From Pratylenchus scribneri (taxonomy: Eukaryota; Nematoda; Chromadorea; Rhabditida; Pratylenchidae): DNA of 64,000 nucleotides. Shown here in pieces: positions 59,582 to 64,000 of this stretch. The DNA lies in NCBI GenBank assembly GCA_030063045.1, contig JAQSEB010000047.1, positions 558,001-622,000 on the forward strand, given 5' to 3'. The translations under genes and the position numbers were made by a program. Position 1 is the first letter of the stretch. The number at the start of each line of letters is the position of its first letter. Below the pieces are notes generated by a model that was not told where the DNA came from, ran no database searches, and saw only the letters and a list, made by a program, of their open reading frames with translations.

Positions 59582-59994
59582 TCTAAAATATTATTTTTAA
59601 AAATTAATTAACGAAAGAAAATTACCTATTAAAAATGATCTATATTAATTGCGACATTTTTGGGAGAATATTGCAAGCCAAAATTGAATTGAATGAGTAA
59701 AGCAGGTTTCGTTGGTTTCTTGTCGTTCGAAGTGCAAAGAACTGGTTTTTGATTGACTGATCAAAGTTAGCCGATTTTTGTGTTTTGGTGTCCTAAACTA
59801 TAAAATATGAGATTATATTTTAAAAGAAGAAAAAAGGTAGAATGAATTCATCGATTTATTCAATAAATATTCATCGCATAATCAAAAATCATTCGACAAT
59901 TCCCCAAAATTTTATCAAAAAAAATGAACAAAAAAATATATTTTTGCTGACTGATAAGAAAATAATATACCATAAAATTAGGGACAATATCAAT
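59582..59994. other. Spacer between MAPK and ABCD3
   Basis: The 413 bp between same-strand genes, AT-rich, no gene. The distance is long for a tight operon but within the range seen in nematodes. Confidence 0.5.
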
Positions 59995-61541
<1,547 letters not shown>

Positions 61542-61928
61542 TGATTGCGGAAAGGAAAGAAAATTTTTTCAGGGGTTTGTAATCACTAGTCATCAGTGAA
61601 CAAATAAACCAGTCCTTTTATGTCATTGAAAGAACTTTTCGCCCAGTCTCCTTCATCCTTCTAAAATGATTCTCCGCTTTTTTAATATGATGTGATTGAT
61701 ATCATTTTTGATGAAGCAAAGCAAATCAATTATTCTAATTTCATTCTTTTTACCTAATCTAAAAATAAAATTGATGAAAAAAAAATCAATAAATAATTTA
61801 TAAATATTTTTGTTTTTTGCATAGCATAGATTTTTCATATCGCATATTTTCATCGAATCTTCACTTCATCTTCATCCTCATTTTATAAATGTGCTTTTTC
61901 AATCGCTTATTTTTTATTTTTTTAGATT
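61542..61928. promoter_or_regulatory. Divergent promoter, MAPK / BOD1-SHG1-like gene
   Basis: The 387 bp between opposite start codons. TTTTTTTAG|ATTATGG at the plus-strand start is a strong spliced-leader acceptor. No other feature seen. Confidence 0.5.
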
Positions 61929-63047
61929 ATGGATGTAAAACAAGAGAGTCCGGGAGTTACTTCGTCAAAAATTATCGATCAAACCAAAAAATCTGGCGAA
62001 TTTGATAAATATCGCCATGAACTTGCCAACAACATCATTGAAAGCGTATTCATTTTAATGCTTAATATTTAAATAACCAATTTTAATTAAGAGTGAAATG
62101 CAGAAACTCATTGAGAAGTGCAAAGGCATAATCGAGGAAACTTTAATTTCAACTTCGGATGCAAATCTACAAAAATTTGGAATAGCACAAATCCGTGAAA
62201 CAGTGAGAGGCGAGATAAAAAAGCGAAAATTGGTCGACAATATGATGGTGAGTGAGTTTTAAAGAAAAATTATTATAATTTTTTTACCATATTTTAGAAC
62301 CGTGTACTGAATCAGGTAAATTTATAATATTTAACTCCAGCAATAAACCTATTTTCATTAGCATATGCAAAAGCTCAATCCAATTTTGTCGGCACGGATG
62401 GAGGAACTTGTACGCACTGAACTTGGGATGCCTAAAGAAATTAAACAAGAATTACCCGATGCAAATCTTGAGTTGATTGATATGGAGGTAACTTGCTAAT
62501 AACGAATTCAATAATAATTTTATTCAATGAACAAGGTCTCGAGTGGTGGAAGCGGACAATCATCTGCAGCTTCAAGCTCCAAAGGGAAGAATAATTCGCA
62601 CAGGAATCGTTCTACCGATACCACATCCCGTTCATCAGTTCATTCTGATAAGAGGAAAAGTTCGAGTCATGAAAATCAACTTAAGGTTAACTCTACTATT
62701 TAAAAATTAATTTTTTTTGGAATTCTCAATTTTTAGATCGATGTTGAATTTAATGAAGATGAGGATGCGAGCACAATTCTTGATAGATTTGCCGACTCAA
62801 TCTCCTCATCATGTTCATCTTCACTTTCATGCAATGCTTCCGAGGATGGATTAAGACCGGAAAATGAGCACAAAAGCGGTAAAATATGATGATTAAAATG
62901 TGATTTATTATTTTCAATTTAGTTCCATCTTCACGGTCTTCAAATAAAAGCAGTTCAACCCAGTCATCAGCGAAGCTTTCATCAAAAACAGTTGGCAGTG
63001 ATAAAGAAAAGATGATCGAAGGGCGTTCATTCCACAAAACAACATAA
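61929..63047 (+). CDS. BOD1/SHG1 (COMPASS)-type domain protein
   Basis: Seven exons (61929-62045, 62092-62247, 62298-62315, 62362-62487, 62536-62685, 62737-62879, 62924-63047) give 277 residues. The N-terminal 120 residues (KKSGEFDKYRHELANNIIES, KLIEKCKGIIEETL, IRETVRGEIKKRKLVDNMMNRVLNQ, LNPILSARMEELVR) follow the pattern of the SHG1/BOD1 helical domain. That domain occurs in COMPASS histone-methyltransferase subunits and in BOD1, a PP2A-B56 inhibitor at kinetochores. The rest is Ser-rich and disordered. Exon 3 is an 18-nt microexon. Family assignment is by pattern only; function between the two branches cannot be decided. Confidence 0.65.
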
Positions 63048-63514
63048 TACAATTTACCTATTCACATTTTTATTATTTATGTTAAATAACATTCCATAAC
63101 CTCCCTGCCGGTCACTTAACCATCTCATTTAAATTATGTTCTATTATTTTTTTCTAATAATTTTTTTCTCAATTTTTCTAATAATTTCGTTGATTCAACC
63201 ATTTCAATCCACTATAATATATAATATAAAATAGGTAAACGCATAAATATGTATCATTGGTTTTTTGGTATAATCCATATAAATTGAAATATTTCGATAA
63301 ATATATTTTTTTACTGAACTGATGAGCCTTCATATTAAAAATGAAATCATTTAAATTTTAAACAAATCATTTTTAGAAATACAATAGTGTTGCGCTTTGC
63401 GCATATCGCAATGAGCACAATTATGGATAGAGAAAAATGATTTTGAGAAATAAGGAAAGAAAGGAAGCTTCCATCTTCCAACGACTTTCTTTAATTCAAA
63501 TAGATTTTTAGTTA
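63048..63514. other. Spacer between BOD1/SHG1-like gene and GARS
   Basis: The 467 bp between same-strand genes. AT-rich, no gene. GATTTTTAG ends three bases before the GARS ATG. Confidence 0.5.
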
Positions 63515-64000
63515 ATGTTATTGAAGCAAATACGATTTTGCAGCACTAAAGAAATAAAAAAATTCTCCAAAAAACTCAAAAATAAAATTTCGGACTACAA
63601 TATTGGCTTGAAAATGGCAAAAAATCAAACTATTCCAAGCAATGAGACAATAATTGATAGATTTAAACTGGAAGACTTGCTTAAACGAAGATTTTTCTAC
63701 GACCAAAGTTTTGCCACTTATGGCGGTGTTGGAGGTTATTTAAAAATATTTCAAACAATAATCGAATAAATCAAATTCAAGGACTTTATGACTATGGACC
63801 GATGGGATGTGCATTGAAACAGAACATGATCCAGGTTTGGCGCAATCATTTCATTCTTGAGGAAGCAATGTTGGAAGTTGAATGTACATCATTGACCCCG
63901 GAAAATGTTCTAAAGTATTCATTTAGTTGTCATAAAACACATTAATATATTAATTATTAATTAGAGCGTCAGGACATGTTGACCGTTTTATTGATTGGAT
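63515..64000 (+). CDS. GARS: Glycyl-tRNA synthetase, N-terminal part (runs off window)
   Basis: Class II synthetase that charges tRNA-Gly. Exons 63515-63734, 63782-63914 and from 63965 on. [43 protein letters not shown] and [18 protein letters not shown] are diagnostic of eukaryotic GARS, including motif 1. The first Met opens a basic, acid-free stretch ([20 protein letters not shown]) suited to mitochondrial import. A second in-frame Met 33 residues later ([11 protein letters not shown]) could start the cytosolic form, as in other animals where one gene makes both. The WHEP domain found in vertebrate GARS is absent. The remainder lies beyond 64000. Confidence 0.93.

Overview
This window is nuclear DNA from a nematode. 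The genome is AT-rich, and genes are cut into many small exons by short introns ending in TTTCAG or TTTTAG. Gene content fits: a Cys-loop chloride-type channel, a secreted ShK protein, a secreted Cys-type glutathione peroxidase, a Branch-family glycosyltransferase, a Fes/Fer-like kinase and an ERK5-like MAPK. Many genes have a splice acceptor within a few bases of the ATG, as expected for spliced-leader trans-splicing. Two introns use GC-AG, which is tolerated in several plant-parasitic lineages, but the species cannot be fixed from the sequence alone. All exon models were built by hand from open frames, splice sites and phase; nothing was aligned by computer.

Layout. 1-7.7 kb is gene-poor and holds a large 25/26-bp satellite. 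7.7-11.5 kb is a mitochondrial cluster: three minus-strand genes (bL9m, a possible NDUFB1-like protein and a small membrane protein), divergent from GCSH, the glycine cleavage H protein. 11.5-15.7 kb is intergenic and contains a complete foldback MITE. 15.7-20.8 kb is a 20-exon ligand-gated chloride-type channel whose largest intron contains an 18-bp satellite. 21.2-23.2 kb is a PH-domain protein with a Gly-rich tail. 24.8-29.9 kb carries a G-protein gamma subunit, a DHHC palmitoyltransferase and a Branch glycosyltransferase. 30.7-41.3 kb carries a small membrane protein and a long FHA-domain gene that contains a third satellite. 41.9-48.9 kb carries glutathione peroxidase, a Q-rich zinc-knuckle/RGG protein and a secreted ShK protein. 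49-52 kb is an OCIA-domain gene and a myristoylation-competent SH2-kinase. 52.8-61.5 kb is TIMM22 facing three minus-strand genes (ERK5-like MAPK, ABCD3, DPH1). 61.9 kb to the end holds a BOD1/SHG1-like gene and the start of a probably dual-targeted glycyl-tRNA synthetase.

How genes relate. Mitochondrial function recurs (bL9m, the two small membrane proteins, GCSH, TIMM22, OCIA, GARS). Signalling is the other theme (channel, G gamma, DHHC, two kinases). Four tRNA or tRNA-like sequences all sit inside introns of protein genes: tRNA-Tyr in TIMM22, tRNA-Arg antisense in DPH1, and two degenerate copies.

The most unusual signal is that the three large satellites (units of 25/26, 18 and 26 bp), otherwise different in sequence, all carry the same 9-mer AAATCAGAA in essentially every unit. 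Two of them lie in introns.
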